Shown here: positions 20,430-30,924 of the stretch, one piece after another
Layout: every line of letters starts with the position of its first letter
Position numbering within the stretch: position 1 is the stretch's first letter
Source of the DNA: Actinokineospora sp. NBRC 105648
Lineage (GTDB): Bacteria > Actinomycetota > Actinomycetes > Mycobacteriales > Pseudonocardiaceae
Length of the DNA stretch: 64,000 nt
Assembly (NCBI RefSeq): GCF_030269645.1
Contig: NZ_BSTR01000028.1
Coordinates: 30,865 to 94,864 of the forward strand
Reading direction: 5' to 3'
Notes under the pieces: model-generated
The model's database searches: none
What the model was told of the DNA's origin: nothing
The model's input: only the letters and a program-made list of their open reading frames with translations
Made by a program: the position numbers and the translations under genes

Positions 20430-21724
20430 GCCTGCTCCTGGACCGGGTACACGGTGGGGATGGCCGGCTCGCCCGCGGAGAGCTTGAGGCCCTCCCACGG
20501 CAGGCTGACCAGGCCCTGGCGGACCCGGTTCCTACTGTCCTCCAGGGTGGGCAGTCCGGCCACCGGCCTGCCACCGCGCAGGAGGGGGATCTGCAGCAGC
20601 CGGTCGTGCTCGCCGAGCTCGGGGGCGACCCCGCGCTCGAGGTAGACGACCTCCTCCAGCGCCGTGCCGGTCGGCTTGTGCGTGCGCAGCGCCAGCTTGC
20701 GGCCGCCCCGCGACTCCTTGTGCGAGCTGCGCTTCTCCACCGGCCGCCCGTCCACCTCGACCAGCTTGTAGACCATGCCCGCGGTCGGCGCGCCGGACCC
20801 GGTGACCACCGAGGTGCCCACCCCGTAGGCGTCCACCGGCTCGGCCCGCAGCGCGGCGATGGCGTACTCGTCCAGGTCGCCGGACACCACGATCCGGGTG
20901 TCCCGGGCGCCGAGGCCGTCGAGCTGCTCGCGGGCCTGGCGGGCCAGCACGCCCACGTCGCCGGAGTCGATCCGGATCGCGCCCAGCCCGGTGCCCGCCA
21001 CCTCGACGGCGGTCGCGATGCCCCGGGTGATGTCGTAGGTGTCCACCAGCAGGGTGGTCCCGGTGCCCAGCGCGGCGACCTGCGCCTCGAACGCGGCCCG
21101 CTCGCTGTCGTGCAGCAGCGTGAACGCGTGCGCGCAGGTCCCGGCGGTGGGGATGCCGAAGGTGCGCCCGGACTCCAGGTTGGACGTGGTGGCGAAGCCC
21201 GCCAGGTACGCCGCCCGAGCCGAGGCCACCGCCGCGTGCTCGTGGGTGCGCCGGGAGCCCATCTCGATGATCGGCCTGCCGTTGGCCGCGCCCGCCATCC
21301 GCGCCGCCGCCGAGACGATCGCGCTGTCGTGGTTGAGGATCGACAGGACCAGCGTCTCGAGCACCACCGCGTCGGCGAAGGTGCCGGTGACGGTCAGGAT
21401 CGGGGAGCCGGGGAAGTACAGCTCGCCCTCGGCGTAGCCGTCGACGTCACCGGCGAAGCGGTAGTCGGCCAGCCAGGCGATCGTGTCCTCGTCGACCACC
21501 CGGTGCTCGCGCAGGTGGCGCAGCTCGTCGTCGCCGAAGCGGAACTCGCTGATCGCCTCGACCACCCGGGCGGTCCCACCGACCACGCCGTAGCGGCGGC
21601 CGGTGGGCAGCCGCCGGGCGAACGCCTCGAAGACGCAGCGGCGCTCGCCGGTGCCGCTGCCCAGCGCGGCGGCCAGCATCGTCAGCTCGTAGTGGTCGGT
21701 CAGCAACGCGGTACTCACACCCAT
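20426..21724 (-). CDS. pncB: Nicotinate phosphoribosyltransferase
   Basis: The 432-residue enzyme makes nicotinate mononucleotide from nicotinate and PRPP, the step after PncA. It begins MGVSTALLTDHYELTMLAAA, with the conserved TDxYELTM substrate motif. EMGSRRTHEHAAVASARAAY and IRIDSGDVGVLARQAR are also present. The pncB-pncA overlap puts both salvage steps in one transcript. It is the counterpart of Rv1330c and is divergent from clpS across a 116-bp gap, as in mycobacteria. Confidence 0.95.
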   Translation of the reverse strand: MGVSTALLTDHYELTMLAAALGSGTGERRCVFEAFARRLPTGRRYGVVGGTARVVEAISEFRFGDDELRHLREHRVVDEDTIAWLADYRFAGDVDGYAEGELYFPGSPILTVTGTFADAVVLETLVLSILNHDSAIVSAAARMAGAANGRPIIEMGSRRTHEHAAVASARAAYLAGFATTSNLESGRTFGIPTAGTCAHAFTLLHDSERAAFEAQVAALGTGTTLLVDTYDITRGIATAVEVAGTGLGAIRIDSGDVGVLARQAREQLDGLGARDTRIVVSGDLDEYAIAALRAEPVDAYGVGTSVVTGSGAPTAGMVYKLVEVDGRPVEKRSSHKESRGGRKLALRTHKPTGTALEEVVYLERGVAPELGEHDRLLQIPLLRGGRPVAGLPTLEDSRNRVRQGLVSLPWEGLKLSAGEPAIPTVYPVQEQA

Positions 21725-21840
21725 GCCACGAAGCCTAGGCGGCCATCGATTGGCCCGGTCGGGCACGATCGGTGATCGGGTACTCCGAACGAATGAAGAT
21801 CCGCCGGTCCGGACGAAACCGGCCATGCCACCATTGACCC

Positions 21841-22140
21841 ATGACCGCAGCCGTCGACATGGAGCAGACGCAGGCATCGCCCGCCGGTGCGGAGGTCGTG
21901 TCCGAGGACCGGCCCTGGCAGACCGTCGTCTGGAACGACCCGGTCAACCTGATGTCCTATGTGACCTACGTCTTCCAGAAGCTGTTCGGCTACAGCCGGG
22001 ACCAGGCGACCAAGCTGATGCTGGACGTGCACCACGAGGGCAAGGCGATCGTGTCCTCGGGCAGCAAGGACAAGGTCGAGGCCGATGTCGCGCGACTGCA
22101 CGCGGCGGGCCTCTGGGCGACGATGGAACACACCTCGTGA
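21841..22140 (+). CDS. clpS: ATP-dependent Clp protease adaptor
   Basis: The 99-residue adaptor delivers N-degron substrates to ClpA/ClpC-ClpP. The ClpS core is intact: [20 protein letters not shown], then [15 protein letters not shown]. It is the Rv1331 counterpart. Its stop overlaps the next start by 4 bp, beginning a tightly packed operon. Confidence 0.96.
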   Translation: MTAAVDMEQTQASPAGAEVVSEDRPWQTVVWNDPVNLMSYVTYVFQKLFGYSRDQATKLMLDVHHEGKAIVSSGSKDKVEADVARLHAAGLWATMEHTS

Positions 22141-22697
22141 AACCGTGGAAGCGCAAGGGCGAGAAGGTGCTGGCCGACATCGACCAGCAGGAGGCGGCCG
22201 TCCTGCGCGGCCTGGTCTCCCAGATCGACGACATGCTGCGGGCCCGGGTCGAGGACGCGCCGCAGGACGAGCTGGCCGAGCTGACCGGGATCCGCACCGG
22301 TCCCTCCACCTCGCCCGACGACCCGATCCTGTCCCGGCTGCTGCCGGACTTCCACCGCCTCGACGACGACAACCCGAGCAAGGCCGACCTCGACTCGGCC
22401 GCCATGCTGCGCTCGCTGCACGAGCCGACGCTGCTCGACCTCAAGACCGGCGTCGCGGGCGTGGTGCTCGACACCTGCCCGATGTACGGCGGCGGCATCC
22501 GGCTCACCCTGGAGCAGGCCGACGCGTGGCTCTCCGCGCTCAACGACGTGCGGCTGGCGCTCGGCACCGCGATCGAGGTCACCGAGGACATGCCCGACGA
22601 GCTGCCCGAGGACGACCCGCGCAGCCCGCACCTGGCCGTCTACCACTGGCTCACCTGGGTGCAGGAGTCGCTGGTCCAGGCGCTGTCCGCGCCGTGA
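22137..22697 (+). CDS. DUF2017 family protein
   Basis: A 186-residue soluble protein of DUF2017, the family that follows clpS in actinobacteria (Rv1332 counterpart). It begins [20 protein letters not shown] and contains the conserved [12 protein letters not shown] and [20 protein letters not shown] blocks. GTG 22137 overlaps the clpS stop, and its own stop overlaps the next GTG. Function unknown; a link to Clp proteolysis is inferred from synteny only. Confidence 0.92.
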   Translation: MKPWKRKGEKVLADIDQQEAAVLRGLVSQIDDMLRARVEDAPQDELAELTGIRTGPSTSPDDPILSRLLPDFHRLDDDNPSKADLDSAAMLRSLHEPTLLDLKTGVAGVVLDTCPMYGGGIRLTLEQADAWLSALNDVRLALGTAIEVTEDMPDELPEDDPRSPHLAVYHWLTWVQESLVQALSAP

Positions 22698-23641
22698 ACG
22701 CGATCACCGACGTCGGCGGGGTGCTCGTCGGGCACCACCACCGGGTCGGTGACGGCTGGGCGACCGGCACCACGGTCGTCCTGCTGCCGGAAGGCACGGT
22801 CGGCGGGGTCGACGCCCGCGGCGGCGCGCCGGGTACCCGGGAGACCGATCTCTTGGCGCCGGAGAACCTCGTCGACCGCGTGGATGCTGTTTGCCTGTCC
22901 GGCGGCAGCGCGTACGGGTTGGCTGCCGCAGACGGGGTGATGCGGTGGCTCGGTGAGCACAACCGCGGCTACCGCGTCGGTCCGGAGCCGCACGAGGTGG
23001 TGCCGATCGTGCCCGCCGCCGTCCTGTTCGACCTGCCGCGCGGCGCCTGGGGCAACCGCCCGGACGCCGAGTTCGGCTATGCCGCGTGCGCCGCCGCCAC
23101 CGGGGGTCCGGTCGCCGAGGGCAGCGTCGGCGCGGGTACAGGCGCCCGGACGGGTTCACTCAAAGGGGGGATCGGCACGGCGAGTGCCCGGGTGGGTGAC
23201 GTCACGATCGGGGTGATCGCCGCAGTCAACGCCCGTGGTGAGGCCGTCGACCTGGGTACCGGCGCCTTCTGGGCCACCGGCACGCCAGGGGAGCTGCCAC
23301 CGCCACCAGGGTGGGCGGTAGAGCTGGGCGAGCGGTCGAGCGACCTCAACACCACCATCGGCGTTGTCGCTACCGACGCCCTCTTGACCAAGTCCCAGTG
23401 CAAGCGGTTGGCCATGTCCGCCCAAGATGGACTGGCACGCGCTATCCGCCCCGCACACTCCCTCTTCGACGGTGACACCGTCTTCGCCGCCGCGACCGGT
23501 GCGCGTCCGGTGAACGGTTTGGGCGAGCTGGACACCCTCTACATGACCGCCGCGGACGTGTTCTCCCGCGCCGTCGCGCGCGGTGTCCTGGCCGCCACCA
23601 CCGTGGGTGACCTGCGCTCATACCGCGACGCGTGGTCCTGA
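22694..23641 (+). CDS. P1 family (S58) N-terminal nucleophile peptidase
   Basis: The 315-residue protein resembles DmpA-type aminopeptidases that cut themselves to expose an N-terminal nucleophile. The processing region is visible in DLNTTIGVVATDALLTKSQC, with cleavage expected before Thr. Other family marks are LSGGSAYGLAAADGV and VGAGTGARTG. It is the Rv1333 counterpart, coupled to the DUF2017 gene by a 4-bp overlap. Substrate unknown. Confidence 0.92.
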   Translation: MNAITDVGGVLVGHHHRVGDGWATGTTVVLLPEGTVGGVDARGGAPGTRETDLLAPENLVDRVDAVCLSGGSAYGLAAADGVMRWLGEHNRGYRVGPEPHEVVPIVPAAVLFDLPRGAWGNRPDAEFGYAACAAATGGPVAEGSVGAGTGARTGSLKGGIGTASARVGDVTIGVIAAVNARGEAVDLGTGAFWATGTPGELPPPPGWAVELGERSSDLNTTIGVVATDALLTKSQCKRLAMSAQDGLARAIRPAHSLFDGDTVFAAATGARPVNGLGELDTLYMTAADVFSRAVARGVLAATTVGDLRSYRDAWS

Positions 23642-23695
23642 CGTGCGACCTCTCACAGACTGGGAGGGGCGCACTCACCCAGTAGGATGGGTTCC

Positions 23696-24148
23696 GTGCT
23701 GACGATCCGCCGGGACCTCGTGGAAGCGATGGTGGCCCACGCCCGCCGCGACCACCCCGACGAGGCGTGCGGCGTGCTCGCGGGCCCCGAGGGGTCCGAC
23801 CGCCCCGAGCGCTTCATCCCGATGCTCAACGCCGCGCGGTCGCCCACGTTCTACGAGTTCGACTCCGCGGACCTGTTGAAGTTGTACCGCGAGATGGCCG
23901 CGAACGACGAGGTGCCGGTGGTCATCTACCACTCGCACACGGCCACCGAGGCCTACCCGTCGCGCACCGACGCGAAGATCGCGCAGGAGCCGTACGCGCA
24001 CTACGTGCTGATCTCCACCCGCGAGCCGGACAGCCACGAGCTGCGCTCGTTCCGGATCGTCGAGGGCGTCATCACCGAGGAGCCGGTCGAGGTCGTCGAG
24101 TCCTACCGGTTCGCCCACACGGGTCCGGACGACGTCCCCGAGCAGTGA
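23696..24148 (+). CDS. mec: JAMM/MPN+ metalloprotease of the CysO pathway
   Basis: The 150-residue Mov34/MPN/PAD-1 protease is the counterpart of mycobacterial Mec, which releases cysteine from the CysO-cysteine adduct. The JAMM motif is complete: Glu23 (DEACG), His79 and His81 (YHSHTATEAYPSRTD), Ser89 and Asp92. I chose GTG 23696 (VLTIRRDL), which has AGGATGG upstream. The ATG at 23687 would sit directly on its RBS. cysO and cysM follow in order, so the pathway unit is whole. Confidence 0.94.
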   Translation: MLTIRRDLVEAMVAHARRDHPDEACGVLAGPEGSDRPERFIPMLNAARSPTFYEFDSADLLKLYREMAANDEVPVVIYHSHTATEAYPSRTDAKIAQEPYAHYVLISTREPDSHELRSFRIVEGVITEEPVEVVESYRFAHTGPDDVPEQ

Positions 24149-25495
<1,347 letters not shown>

Positions 25496-25519
25496 CCACC
25501 GGACTGGTGCGGCTAAGTT

Positions 25520-25987
25520 GTGCCCGTGATCGAGGTACACCGGACCGGGCGCATCCCGGCACCTGTCGAACAGGTGTGGTCGGTGGTGTCGGACGCCCGA
25601 CGCGCATCGGACTGGTTCAGCTTCGCCGAGCGCACGGACGTGCTCTCCGGCGCGGGCAAGGGCGAGAAGCGCCGCCAGTACGGGCGTTGGGGGCGACGGA
25701 CCTCGGAGATCGACCAAGAGGTCATCGAGTTCGCGCCCCCGCTCTCGATCGCCTGGAAGCACACGGCTGAGCGGATGGACGGGAAACCCGCGCCGGTCTT
25801 CGCCTCGGCATCGGTGTTCCGGATCGACCTGGAGGCCGATGGTGAGGAGACGGTGGTGCACTTGCGGACTCAGCAGTTGCCCGCTGATGGGTTGAAGCGG
25901 ATCGCCATGCGGGTGTTCGGGAACTCGGATATCTCGCGGCGGATGGAGGAGTCGCTGATCCGGCTCGTTCGCGCTGTCTCTTCTTGA
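25520..25987 (+). CDS. SRPBCC (START-like) lipid/ligand-binding family protein
   Basis: The 155-residue protein has the polyketide-cyclase/SRPBCC fold pattern: VIEVHRTGRIPAPVEQVWSV, VVSDARRASDWFSF, the central EVIEFAPPLSIAWKHT, and the C-terminal amphipathic helix region MRVFGNSDISRRMEESL. It would bind a hydrophobic ligand in the cytoplasm. It starts 24 bp after cysM. GTG at 25526 is an alternative start. It is not part of the mycobacterial block. The 900-bp gap that follows holds repeats only. Confidence 0.85.
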   Translation: MPVIEVHRTGRIPAPVEQVWSVVSDARRASDWFSFAERTDVLSGAGKGEKRRQYGRWGRRTSEIDQEVIEFAPPLSIAWKHTAERMDGKPAPVFASASVFRIDLEADGEETVVHLRTQQLPADGLKRIAMRVFGNSDISRRMEESLIRLVRAVSS

Positions 25988-26058
25988 TGCTGCTGCTGTG
26001 GTTGGCGTCTTGTTGTCGTCTTTTGGTTGCCGTCTTCGTTGCCCGAGTTACAAGCGGG

Positions 26059-26198
26059 GCTCGATCTAGTGAACTCACTTCGCGCGGGGCCCCTAGAGCA
26101 CCGCGGTGGCGAAAAAAGGGCGGGTGAAGGGCATCCCCACCACACGGCAAGTTTAGCGGTACTCCTCCCCCACACGAAGCGAGTCCACTAGATCGAGC
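26059..26198 (-). repeat. Dispersed structured element, subfamily A, copy 2
   Basis: In the minus orientation the outer arms (26168-26198 and 26059-26089) pair over 31 bp with four G-U wobbles and no mismatch. The inner arm reads GGAGTACCGC instead of AGAGCACCGC, and both changes keep pairing as G-U wobbles with GCGGTGCTCT. The conserved TAAACTTG bulge is present. The 5' flank CCCGCTACGGAT and 3' flank CGGGCAACGAAGACGGCAAC (26026-26045) are shared with copies 1 and 3. Confidence 0.9.
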
Positions 26199-26311
26199 AT
26201 CCGTAGCGGGTGTTGCGTTCCAGCGTGGTCGGCCTCACCGCTGCGGTTTGGTGGGCGCTAGGCAGGTGGGTTGAAGTTCTCGAATCGCTTTTTCTCGGCC
26301 CCCACTGACGT

Positions 26312-26453
26312 GCTGGATTGGGTGGAGTGGCTTTGTTTGGGGAGAAAAGAGGCGCTAGCCTGGCTCCGGCGTGGGTGATCCCTTTCCCACCCGCTTCACC
26401 CCGGCGCCTCTTTTCTTAGGGGCCCCGAACAAAGCCACTCCACCCAATCCAGC
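26312..26453 (+). repeat. Dispersed structured element, subfamily B, copy 1
   Basis: Outer arms 26312-26342 and 26423-26453 pair over 31 bp with one G-U wobble. The inner stem AGAAAAGAGGCGC (26343-26355) pairs perfectly with 26404-26416. The apical part contains GTGGGTGATCCCTTTCCCAC, and TAGGGGCCCC precedes the 3' arm exactly as in subfamily A. It lies 114 bp from A copy 2 and points away from it. Confidence 0.9.
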
Positions 26454-26464
26454 CCTGCGCCGGA

Positions 26465-26800
26465 ACCCGCCCACCCCACCGGGCACCCAGTCCCTGCCCC
26501 CGCCAGAACCCAACCGCGCCACCAGCGCAAGTCCGCTTCCGTCGCAACCCAGCCACCCCACCGGGCACCCAGACCCCCATCCCCGCCAAAACCCAACCAC
26601 TCCACCAGCGCCAAGTCCGCTTCCGCCGGAACCAGGACCACCCACTGGGCACCCAGACCCCGCCCCAGGGAGAACCCAACCCCGCCACCGGGACCAAGTC
26701 CGCTTCCGCCGGAACCCAGCCAGCCCACCAAGCACCCAGGCCCCGACCCAACCACCCCACCGGCACCAAGTCCGGCTCCACCGCACCCCAGCCACCCCGA
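26465..26800 (+). repeat. Tandem minisatellite, about 83-bp unit, four degenerate copies
   Basis: The anchor AAGTCCG occurs at 26529, 26613, 26696 and 26768 (steps 84, 83, 72). Each unit has a CACCGGGCACCCAG-like start and a CCGCTTCCGCCGGAACC-like end. One strand is extremely C-rich. The array begins directly after the right arm of B copy 1 and ends about 90 bp before the rhomboid gene. I see no believable gene in 25988-26887. Confidence 0.8.
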
Positions 26801-26887
26801 GGCCACCCCCGCCCGCAAGCCCCAGACCAGGGCCGAATCAGGGTCAACCCCGATCCACCCCACCCCCCAACCACGTACGCTCGACCC

Positions 26888-27529
26888 GTGAGCACCCAAC
26901 CCGTCAAGCGTGACGCGGCCAGGATCCTGCCGCCCAGGCCCGCGCAGGCGGCCATCGTGGTGGCCGCGTTCACCGGTCTGCTCTACCTGGTCGAGATCAT
27001 CGACGCGATCCTGCCCGCCAACCTGGAGCAGAACGGCATCGTGCCGCGCAGCCTGGGTGGGCTCGACGGGATCCTCTGGGCCCCGCTGCTGCACGGCGGC
27101 TGGGACCACCTCATCGGCAACACGGTGCCGCTGCTGGTGTTCGCGTTCCTCGCGATGGCCAACGGGCTGTCCCAGTGGGTCGCGGTGACCGCGACCATCT
27201 GGCTGGTCAGCGGGATCGGTGTCTGGCTCACCGGGGACGGCGGCTCGGTCACCATCGGTGCCTCCGGGCTGTGCTTCGGCTGGTTGCTGTTCCTGCTGGT
27301 GCGCGGCCTGTTCAACCGCAGCCTCCTGCAGCTCGGGCTCGCCGTCGTCCTGCTCCTGTACTGGGGCACCATGCTCTTCGGGGTGCTCCCCGGCGACCCG
27401 CGCATCTCCTGGCAGGGCCACCTGTTCGGCGCGCTCGGTGGTGTTCTCGCCGCCTGGCTGGTCTCGCTCGGCAACCGCGCCACCGCGCCCGGGCCGAGTC
27501 CGAGTCCGGGTGCCGGTCCCATCCTGTGA
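26888..27529 (+). CDS. Rhomboid-family intramembrane serine protease
   Basis: The 213-residue polytopic protein has the rhomboid dyad: Ser126 in IGASGLCFG and His178 in [16 protein letters not shown]. The loop [17 protein letters not shown] corresponds to the conserved HxxxN segment. It would cleave transmembrane substrates in the cytoplasmic membrane. It is the Rv1337 counterpart, with GTG start at 26888. Its stop overlaps the murI start by 4 bp. A promoter must lie in or near the C-rich repeat array upstream. Confidence 0.93.
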   Translation: MSTQPVKRDAARILPPRPAQAAIVVAAFTGLLYLVEIIDAILPANLEQNGIVPRSLGGLDGILWAPLLHGGWDHLIGNTVPLLVFAFLAMANGLSQWVAVTATIWLVSGIGVWLTGDGGSVTIGASGLCFGWLLFLLVRGLFNRSLLQLGLAVVLLLYWGTMLFGVLPGDPRISWQGHLFGALGGVLAAWLVSLGNRATAPGPSPSPGAGPIL

Positions 27530-28326
27530 GTCCGGACGCGCCGATCGGGATCTTCGACTCGGGAGTCGGGGGGTTGACCGTCGCCCGGTCCATCCTCGAC
27601 CAGCTCCCGCACGAGCGGCTGCGCTACGTGGGCGACACCGCCAACAACCCTTACGGACCAAGGCCGATCGCGCAGGTCCGTGAGCTCACCCTGGCCATCA
27701 CCGACGAGCTGGTCGGCAGCGGCGTCAAGATGCTGGTGCTGGCCTGCAACACCGCGTCGGCCGCGTGCCTGCGGGACGCGCGTGAGCGCTACGACATCCC
27801 GGTGGTCGAGGTCGTGGTGCCCGCCGCCCGCCGGGCCGCGTCGGCCACCCGGTCCGGGCGGGTTGGGGTGATCGGCACCGCGGGCACCATCCGCTCGCGC
27901 GCCTACGACGACGCCCTGGCGGCGGCGCCCGGGGTGACGCTCACCGGTTCGGCGTGCCCGAGGTTCGTCGACTTCGTGGAGCGCGGGATCACCTCGGGCC
28001 GCCAGATCCTCGGCCTGGCCCAGACCTACCTCGAACCGCTGCAACAGGCCGCTGTGGACACGGTTGTGCTCGGCTGCACGCACTACCCGCTGCTGACCGG
28101 TGTCATCCAGGTCGTGCTGGGGCCGGATGTCACGCTGGTGTCCAGTGCGGAGGAGTGCGCCAAGGACGTCTACCGGGTGCTCACCGAGACCGGTCTGCTC
28201 GCCGAGGACGAGGGCGAGCCGCGGCACGAGTTCGGCGCCACCGGGCCCGCGGAACCGTTCCACCGGCTGGCGCACCGCTTCCTCGGCCTCAACCCGTCGA
28301 GTTTCGCCTCACCCGCCCTAGGGTGA
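27526..28326 (+). CDS. murI: Glutamate racemase
   Basis: The 266-residue cofactor-independent racemase makes D-glutamate for peptidoglycan. The two catalytic cysteines are Cys74 (LACNTASA) and Cys184 (LGCTHYPLL). The start region [19 protein letters not shown] is the family signature. GTG 27526 overlaps the rhomboid stop. It is the Rv1338 counterpart. Confidence 0.96.
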   Translation: MSPDAPIGIFDSGVGGLTVARSILDQLPHERLRYVGDTANNPYGPRPIAQVRELTLAITDELVGSGVKMLVLACNTASAACLRDARERYDIPVVEVVVPAARRAASATRSGRVGVIGTAGTIRSRAYDDALAAAPGVTLTGSACPRFVDFVERGITSGRQILGLAQTYLEPLQQAAVDTVVLGCTHYPLLTGVIQVVLGPDVTLVSSAEECAKDVYRVLTETGLLAEDEGEPRHEFGATGPAEPFHRLAHRFLGLNPSSFASPALG

Positions 28327-28363
28327 TCGTCTTCTCGATACCCGCTGTGACAGGCTGTCCGGT

Positions 28364-29134
28364 GTGCTGTTGACCGTTCTCGGCTGTTCCGGAAGCGTTC
28401 CCGGACCCAACGCCCCGTCATCCGGTTACCTGCTCGAGGCGGACGGCTTCCTGCTCGGTGTCGAGCTCGGCAGCGGCACCTTCGCGGCGCTGCAGGCGGT
28501 CCGCGACCCGTTCGCGCTGGACGCGGTGCTGTTCTCGCACCTGCACGCCGACCACTGCGCGGATTTCGCCTCCCTGACGGTGTGGCGCCGCTACCACCCG
28601 GCCCCGTCCCGCGACCCGCGGCTGCACCGCCTGCCGGTGTACGCGCCGCGGGAGGCCCCCACCCGGTTCGCGGGCGCATACGCGACCAGCGATGCCGAGC
28701 GCGCTGTCACGGATCTGTCCGATGTGTTCGACTTCCGTCCACTGGCACCCGGGCCATTCCACATCGGACCGTTCGAGGTGGTGGCGACGACCGCCGCGCA
28801 CCCGTGCGAGTCCTACAGCTTCCGGATCACCCACGGCGGCAGCACTTTCCTCTACACCGGCGACACCGGCGCGTGCGCCCCGGTGACCGAACTGGCGAAG
28901 GGCGCGCGGACCATCCTCGCCGAGGCGTCCTGGACCCACGACGCCGCGGTCGTCCCCGACCTGCACCTGTCCGGCCGCGAGGCGGGCGAGCTCGCCGCGG
29001 CCGCGGCCGCCGCCCGGCTGCTGCTCACCCACGTTCCGCCGTGGACCGACCCGGCCGAGGTCCTCGCCGAGGCCCGCGCGGTCTTCGACGGCGAGGTCGT
29101 GCTGGTCGAGCAGGGCGCGGTCTACGAGGTCTAG
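28364..29134 (+). CDS. Metallo-beta-lactamase-fold hydrolase (Rv1339-like phosphodiesterase)
   Basis: The 256-residue protein has the metal-binding [14 protein letters not shown] motif, later His in [17 protein letters not shown] and LTHVPPW. It is the counterpart of Rv1339, which has been described as an atypical cyclic-nucleotide phosphodiesterase; that activity is family knowledge. The GTG start at 28364 has no strong RBS. TTG two codons later is possible. It lies between murI and rph as in mycobacteria. Confidence 0.92.
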   Translation: MLLTVLGCSGSVPGPNAPSSGYLLEADGFLLGVELGSGTFAALQAVRDPFALDAVLFSHLHADHCADFASLTVWRRYHPAPSRDPRLHRLPVYAPREAPTRFAGAYATSDAERAVTDLSDVFDFRPLAPGPFHIGPFEVVATTAAHPCESYSFRITHGGSTFLYTGDTGACAPVTELAKGARTILAEASWTHDAAVVPDLHLSGREAGELAAAAAAARLLLTHVPPWTDPAEVLAEARAVFDGEVVLVEQGAVYEV

Positions 29135-29157
29135 CGGCGGGCTCTAGGCTGGCCGTC

Positions 29158-29919
29158 GTGGCGAGAAGCGACGGCAGGACAGACGGCCAGCTCAGGGACA
29201 TCAAGCTCACCCGCGGCTACCAGGACTGGCCAGCGGGCTCGGTGCTGGTGGAGTTCGGCCGCACCAGGGTGCTCTGCGCGGCCAGCGTCACCGAGGGCGT
29301 GCCCCGGTGGCGCAAGGGTTCGGGCCTCGGCTGGGTGACCGCCGAGTACGCGATGCTGCCCTCGGCGACCAACACCCGCGGCGAGCGCGAGTCCATCAAG
29401 GGCCGCGTCGGCGGCCGCACGCACGAGATCAGCAGGCTGATCGGCCGGTCGCTGCGCGCCTGCATCGACCTGGCCGCCCTGGGCGAGAACACCATCCACC
29501 TCGACTGCGACGTCATCCAGGCCGACGGCGGCACCCGCACCGCGGCCATCACCGGCGCCTACGTGGCCCTGGCCGACGCGGTGACCTACCTGGCCGCGGC
29601 GGGCAAGCTGGCCGACCCCCAGCCGCTGTCCTGCGCGGTCTCCGCGGTCAGCGTCGGCGTGGTCGGCGGCCGGGTCCGCCTGGACCTGCCGTACGAGGAG
29701 GACGCCCGCGCCGAGGTCGACATGAACGTCGTGGCGACCGACGCGGGCACCCTGATCGAGGTCCAGGGCACCGGCGAGGGCGCCACCTTCGCCCGATCCA
29801 CCCTCGACGCCATGCTCGACCTGGCCATGGCGGGCTGCGCCGAGCTGAACCGGATCCAGGCCGCCGCCCTGGCCCTGCCCTACCCCGGCACCCTGCCCGA
29901 ACCCAAGGCGGGCAAGTGA
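29158..29919 (+). CDS. rph: Ribonuclease PH
   Basis: The 253-residue phosphorolytic exoribonuclease trims tRNA 3' ends. It begins [20 protein letters not shown] and contains the conserved [20 protein letters not shown] and [20 protein letters not shown]. It forms a hexameric ring in known structures. The Rv1340 counterpart, it ends with TGATG, so the next gene starts on its stop. Confidence 0.96.
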   Translation: MARSDGRTDGQLRDIKLTRGYQDWPAGSVLVEFGRTRVLCAASVTEGVPRWRKGSGLGWVTAEYAMLPSATNTRGERESIKGRVGGRTHEISRLIGRSLRACIDLAALGENTIHLDCDVIQADGGTRTAAITGAYVALADAVTYLAAAGKLADPQPLSCAVSAVSVGVVGGRVRLDLPYEEDARAEVDMNVVATDAGTLIEVQGTGEGATFARSTLDAMLDLAMAGCAELNRIQAAALALPYPGTLPEPKAGK

Positions 29920-30518
29920 TGACCCGGGTCCTGCTGGCGAGCCGCAACGCCAAGAAGCTGGCCGAGCTCCGCCGCATCCTGGCCGCGGCGGCGGTGTCGA
30001 ACGTCGAGATCGTCGGCCTGGACGACGTCCCGGCCTTCCCGGACGCCCCGGAGACCGGCGCCACGTTCGAGGAGAACGCCCTCGCCAAGGCCCGCGACGG
30101 CGCCCGGGAGACCGGCTTGCCCACGATCGCCGACGACTCGGGCATCGCGATCGACGCCCTCAACGGGATGCCCGGCGTGCTCTCGGCCCGCTGGTCCGGC
30201 AGGCACGGCGACGACCAGGCGAACCTGGACCTGGTCCTGGCCCAGCTGAACGACGTCCCGGATGAGCGCCGGGGCGGCGGGTTCGTCTGCGCGATCGCAC
30301 TCGTGCAGCCGGACGGCGCGGAGATCACCCTTCGTGCCGACTGGCGTGGGACTGTTGTCCGGGAACCCAGCGGCACCAATGGGTTCGGCTACGACCCGAT
30401 CTTCGTGCCGGAGGGGTATTCGGTGACTTCGGCTGAGCTGAGCCCGGGCGAGAAGGATGCGGTCTCACATCGGGGCCAGGCGTTGGCGTTGCTCCTGCCG
30501 CACTTGAAGGCTCTGTAG
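29919..30518 (+). CDS. rdgB: XTP/dITP pyrophosphatase (HAM1 family)
   Basis: The 199-residue nucleotide-pool sanitiser removes xanthosine and inosine triphosphates. Motifs: LLASRNAKKLAELRRIL (SxNxxK), TFEENALAKARDGA, ADDSGIAIDALNGMPGVLSA and GTNGFGYDPIF. It is the Rv1341 counterpart and the last gene of the syntenic block. ATG 29919 shares one base with the rph stop. A-type repeat copy 3 follows about 105 bp later. Confidence 0.96.
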   Translation: MTRVLLASRNAKKLAELRRILAAAAVSNVEIVGLDDVPAFPDAPETGATFEENALAKARDGARETGLPTIADDSGIAIDALNGMPGVLSARWSGRHGDDQANLDLVLAQLNDVPDERRGGGFVCAIALVQPDGAEITLRADWRGTVVREPSGTNGFGYDPIFVPEGYSVTSAELSPGEKDAVSHRGQALALLLPHLKAL

Positions 30519-30622
30519 CCCTACCCCGCTGGTACCCCCACCACCAGACCGCAGCCGACGGCCGCCCCACCAGACCGCAGCGGATAGGCCGACCCCGCTG
30601 GAACGCAAGTCCCGCTACGGAT

Positions 30623-30762
30623 GCTCGATCTGGTGGACTCGCTTCGTGTGGGGGGAGAGCACCGCTAAACTTGCCGGTGGTGGGGAATGCCCTTCACCCG
30701 CCCTTTTTTCACCACCGCGGTGCTCTAGGGGCCCCGCGCGAAGTGAGTTCACTAGATCGAGC
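30623..30762 (+). repeat. Dispersed structured element, subfamily A, copy 3
   Basis: Outer arms 30623-30653 and 30732-30762 pair over 31 bp. All differences are G-U wobbles, including a copy-specific CTGG for CTAG in the 5' arm. The inner stem and TAAACTTG bulge match copy 1. It lies between the convergent ends of rdgB and the serine hydrolase gene. The rest of the 406-bp gap is flank and minisatellite. Confidence 0.9.
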
Positions 30763-30915
30763 CCACGCTCTTACCCGGGCAACCGAGGCGGCTACTCGGG
30801 CAACCGAGGCGGCGCCCCCGAGCCCCGCTTCTAACCCGGGCAACGAAGACGGCAACCCCCGCACAAGCAACGAAGACGGCAACCCCCGCACGAGCAACGA
30901 AGACGGGTCCCCAGC
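30763..30915 (+). repeat. Expanded element tail: GGGCAAC(CGAGGCGG/GAAGACGGC) minisatellite
   Basis: ACCCGGGCAACCGAGGCGGC occurs, with small changes, twice. GCAACGAAGACGGCAACCCC then occurs in three near copies ending at 30912. The same tail appears once or twice after A copies 1 and 2, so it belongs to the element and has been amplified here. Confidence 0.78.
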
Positions 30916-30924
30916 GGCGAGAGT

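Noticed and set aside
26371..26470. Short reading frame beginning MGDPFPTRFTPAPL in both B copies, and [12 protein letters not shown] in A copies
   Set aside because: The peptides look conserved only because the DNA element is. There is no ribosome binding site, the frames end at random in the flanks, and arm changes follow base pairing rather than codons.
28335..28362. CTGTCCGGTG word near 28356, similar to the MITE end
   Set aside because: Only about ten bases match, there is no inverted partner at a suitable distance, and it lies in the normal murI-MBL spacer.
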